This document shows positions 15,415 to 17,468 of a DNA stretch of 17,468 nt, in pieces (the stretch's first letter is position 1; the number at the start of each line of letters is the position of its first letter). The stretch spans positions 1 to 17,468 of the forward strand of contig JAQGJF010001115.1 of assembly GCA_028290765.1 (NCBI GenBank). The letters run 5' to 3'. This stretch comes from Tardiphaga sp. Its GTDB lineage: Bacteria > Pseudomonadota > Alphaproteobacteria > Rhizobiales > Xanthobacteraceae. The notes under the pieces are model-generated. The model worked only from the letters and a program-made list of their open reading frames with translations. It ran no database searches and was not told the origin of the DNA. Made by a program: the position numbers and the translations under genes.

Positions 15415-15864
15415 CTCATCTCCGAAACCGCGGGAGCGGCGACCAAAGGCCGCAGCCCCTCATTTGTCGCAGGGAACTTATCGAAGGACCCGGGCAATTG
15501 CTTCAACTTCGATATAAATTCAGGGGCTTTGGTAAACAGACGTTCAGTGTCCACGCAGGTTTTTCGTTTCATAAAAGCTAACGCGGTTTGTCAAACTGCA
15601 TTAACCCCAAGCACAGTTTCGCGGTCCGAACCGTTATCCCGCGGAGCGGCTTCACTGATATCGGCGGGATCCTTGCTTAGGTTGGCCTGCAGCCGGTTTG
15701 TCGTCCGGCGGCGCGCATTGCTGTGTCCGCTGACGGGAATGCCGGGACAATCATGTTTGAAAATGGAGCATCGTGGCAAATGCGACAACGATCCGACGGC
15801 GCCGGCATGGTCCGGCCTGGTGTAAAGCCAACCGTCGCTGCCGTGCGCCGCTGCCGCTGAGCCC
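15415..15864. other. Divergent intergenic region of 450 bp
   Basis: No convincing gene is present; the open frames on either strand have compositions unlike the neighbouring proteins. It must carry the promoters of the minus-strand ATP-grasp operon and the plus-strand flippase. The left-centre part (about 15500-15610) is AT-richer than the surroundings. It includes a short palindrome GTTTG-T-CAAAC at 15586-15596 and a small inverted repeat GCCGG/CCGGC at 15801-15816. Otherwise I see nothing definite. Confidence 0.5.
15568..15594 (-). promoter_or_regulatory. Candidate sigma-70-type promoter for the ATP-grasp operon
   Basis: On the minus strand a perfect TTGACA (15594-15589) is followed after 15 nt by TATGAA (15573-15568), about 155 nt before the start at 15414. 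The -35 box is consensus, but the spacer is shorter than the preferred 17 nt and the -10 box is only a 4 of 6 match, so this is a weak call. Confidence 0.25.
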
Positions 15865-17217
15865 ATGATCCGCCGCATTCAAAAACTCATCACCCGGGAT
15901 GTGACCCGGAGCGTGATCGGAGCGATCTTTCTCAAGGTCGCCAGCGGCATCGTCGCGTTTGCGATGTTCTCGCTCGCCGCCCGCAACATGTCGACGGATG
16001 ATTTCGGCCATCTGGCGATGTGGCTGAGCGTCGCCCAGATCGGCTGTGTCATCGGCCTGTTTGGCCAGGAAATGCTGGTGATCCGTTCGCTGAGCGAATA
16101 TTCGGTGGCGAAGCAGCCGGGGCATGCCAAGGGCATCCTGCTGTTCAGCAATGGCGTCGCGCTCGGCCTTTCCCTTCTGGTCAGCATCGCGGTAGTCGCG
16201 TTTGCCTGGCTGGTGCGGCATGACGGCCCGGCGCTGATGCTGGCCGTCGCCCTGTTCATGATCACCAACGCCGCGATCATGCTCGGCAGCCAGATCGCGC
16301 GCTCACTGGTCGGCATCCTGATGGGCGAAGGAAGCCGCGATCTGTTCTGGCGCCTTGTGGTCGTCATCGTGCTGCTGGTGACGCTGATCACCCGTCGCGG
16401 CATCAGTCCCGAGCAATTTCTGTACCTCTCGGCAGCTGCGATGGCGCTTGGCCTGACCGGCCAGGCGGTCGGCATCTGGCGGGCTTTGTCCGACGACATC
16501 CGCCGGTCGCAGCCGGTGTTCGAGACCAGGCGCTGGACGCGTGTTTCGCTTCGCTTCTGGCTGTCGTCGATTCTCGAGGCTTCCAGCCAGTATTTCGACG
16601 TCGTCGTGGTCTACTGGTTGCTCGATCCCGCCGCCGCCGGAATCTATTTCGCCGCGACCAGGCTGGCCAACGTCTTCGCGATGCTGCTGAGCGCGCTCAA
16701 CAGTTTTGCCTTCCGCCGGCTTCCGGCGCTCTACTTCGCCGGGGCCCGCGCCGAAATCGACCGAAACCTGATGCTGATGGCCGAGGTCAGCGCGATTTGC
16801 GTCATCATCGGCCTGCTGCTCTTCACTTTCGGCGCCAGCGAGTTGCTCGGCCTGTTCGGCGCGTCTTTCGTTGCCTACAAATGGACGCTGATCGTTTTGG
16901 CGATCGGTACCGCCGTGCAGGCCGCCGGCGGCACCGCGCCGTCGATCCTGCAACTGACCGGTCACGAGGGGATCTATGTTCCGATGGTGGGCGGCAACGT
17001 CGCGCTGCGCCTCCTCGGCTTCCTGATCCTGATTCCACCCTTCGGCGTGCTCGGCGCCGCCATCGCCTGCACCGTAAGCCTGATCATCACCACGGTCGCG
17101 CTGAACTGGCTGTGCCGGCACCGGACCGGGCTCGACCCGTCGATCTTCATTTTGCTGCGGAGGTTTGGGATCGGGCGGGTGGTGCCGCAGGTCGTTGTGC
17201 CGACCCGCACGCCATAG
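15865..17217 (+). CDS. Wzx-like polysaccharide flippase / oligosaccharide transporter
   Basis: An integral membrane protein of 450 residues in the MATE/MVF superfamily, the group that flips lipid-linked oligosaccharide units across the inner membrane. About twelve hydrophobic segments can be seen, for example near 18-40, 52-75, 92-116, 120-146, 163-177, 186-206, 240-262, 266-285, 305-330, 340-362, 378-398 and 398-416. The N-terminus (LKVASGIVAFAMFSLAARNMSTDDFGHLAM) has the typical Wzx opening in which a helix is followed by a 'fG' turn. Charged and aromatic residues are concentrated in the loops. The ATG at 15865 has no good Shine-Dalgarno site, so the exact start is uncertain. It is transcribed divergently from the ATP-grasp operon and alone in its direction in this window. 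A role in exporting a glycan modified by those enzymes is possible but unproven. Confidence 0.82.
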   Translation: MIRRIQKLITRDVTRSVIGAIFLKVASGIVAFAMFSLAARNMSTDDFGHLAMWLSVAQIGCVIGLFGQEMLVIRSLSEYSVAKQPGHAKGILLFSNGVALGLSLLVSIAVVAFAWLVRHDGPALMLAVALFMITNAAIMLGSQIARSLVGILMGEGSRDLFWRLVVVIVLLVTLITRRGISPEQFLYLSAAAMALGLTGQAVGIWRALSDDIRRSQPVFETRRWTRVSLRFWLSSILEASSQYFDVVVVYWLLDPAAAGIYFAATRLANVFAMLLSALNSFAFRRLPALYFAGARAEIDRNLMLMAEVSAICVIIGLLLFTFGASELLGLFGASFVAYKWTLIVLAIGTAVQAAGGTAPSILQLTGHEGIYVPMVGGNVALRLLGFLILIPPFGVLGAAIACTVSLIITTVALNWLCRHRTGLDPSIFILLRRFGIGRVVPQVVVPTRTP

Positions 17218-17232
17218 AGTTTGGCGTACTAC

Positions 17233-17350
17233 TCCCCTCCCCCTTGCGGGTACGATCGAGCAAAGCTCGATCGCGGGGCGGGGGTGGGGGTATCAAGCGC
17301 ACAAACTCGGAGTTACCCCACCCCAACCCTCCCCCGCAAGGGGGGAGGGA
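17233..17350. repeat. Compound palindromic repeat with nested hairpins
   Basis: Outer arms tcccctcccccttgcggg (17233-17250) and cccgcaaggggggaggga (17333-17350) pair almost completely. Inside, a perfect 9-bp hairpin CGATCGAGC-aaa-GCTCGATCG spans 17253-17273. A G-rich stretch (17275-17290) can pair with the C-rich stretch 17314-17329. It is unrelated in sequence to the two other repeats but also lies between convergent gene ends. C/G-rich elements of this look are common between genes in Bradyrhizobium-type genomes. Confidence 0.85.
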
Positions 17351-17378
17351 GCGCGCTGCCGTTGCTGCTCGCCCTCGC

Positions 17379-17468
17379 CTACTTCTTCACCTTGCTCGCA
17401 TCCATCTTGATCGACGGATCAAGCAGCTTGGTCGAGAAGGCGGTTTCCACCGCGAACGGCTTTTCCAT
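17379..17468 (-). CDS. 3' end of an unidentified minus-strand gene (partial)
   Basis: Read on the minus strand from the right edge, the frame encodes about 29 residues ending STKLLDPSIKMDASKVKK and stops at TAG 17381-17379. The codons and the amphipathic, lysine-rich tail look like a genuine C-terminus. The pattern is reminiscent of periplasmic substrate-binding proteins, but this is too short to name. The ATG at the very edge (17468-17466) is more likely an internal Met than the start. Confidence 0.5.
   Translation of the reverse strand: MEKPFAVETAFSTKLLDPSIKMDASKVKK

Noticed and set aside
15207..15572. A minus-strand frame beginning MKRKTCVDTERLF upstream of the ATP-grasp gene
   Set aside because: It overlaps the ATP-grasp gene in another frame and degenerates into Trp/Ala/Arg-rich sequence. 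The first 50 residues look protein-like, but there is no supporting motif or ribosome site.
15801..15816. Small inverted repeat GCCGG/CCGGC upstream of the flippase
   Set aside because: Five-base arms of G and C are expected by chance at this base composition, and no regulator or terminator feature accompanies them.

Overview
The window looks like chromosome from an alphaproteobacterium of the Bradyrhizobium / Rhodopseudomonas / Nitrobacter group. The DNA is GC-rich. It carries two copies of a roughly 87-bp palindrome with the 'CGTCATTGCGAG...GAAGCAATCC' arms that I know as abundant in these genomes. The genes (ChvB/NdvB-type cyclic glucan synthase, phosphoglucomutase, ATP-grasp enzyme, Wzx-like flippase) fit a rhizobial envelope-polysaccharide setting. 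The genus assignment is inference.

Layout from left to right. Positions 1-110 hold the 3' tail of a gene that reads like a heparinase II/III family protein. A small conserved-hypothetical gene follows (198-509). Next come a palindromic repeat (508-600) and a minus-strand, 5'-truncated remnant of a CBS-domain hemolysin/CorC-type protein (634 to about 1095). A plus-strand block then begins: an ArsR-like winged-helix regulator with a large C-terminal domain (1184-2209), an intergenic region with a 20-bp near-perfect palindrome, the very large cyclic beta-1,2-glucan synthase gene ndvB (2480-11035), and phosphoglucomutase pgm (11125-12780). A second, inverted copy of the palindrome (12798-12884) separates pgm from a minus-strand two-gene operon, an ATP-grasp enzyme (15414-14185) followed by an FAD-dependent monooxygenase-like protein (14156-12903). 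A 450-bp divergent intergenic region leads to a plus-strand polysaccharide flippase (15865-17217). A different compound palindrome (17233-17350) follows, and then the 3' end of a minus-strand gene that runs off the window.

The most striking observation is that ndvB is broken by a single in-frame TAG at 8618-8620. Both sides stay open in the same frame, over 6.1 kb and 2.4 kb. Family-typical sequence (LEFFNGLGGF) resumes three codons after the stop, and the combined length of about 2,850 codons is that of intact ChvB/NdvB proteins. This is either a recent nonsense mutation, a sequence error, or a stop that is read through. The codon sits in the variable linker just before the GH94-like phosphorylase half.

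Functionally, Pgm interconverts glucose-6-P and glucose-1-P, the precursor of the UDP-glucose that NdvB polymerises, so ndvB-pgm is a coherent unit. The ArsR-like gene directly upstream is a plausible regulator of it, with the 2236-2255 palindrome as a candidate operator. The ATP-grasp/monooxygenase pair opposite a flippase suggests a separate envelope-glycan or small-molecule tailoring locus whose product cannot be named from sequence. I saw no RNA genes, CRISPR arrays or insertion sequences.
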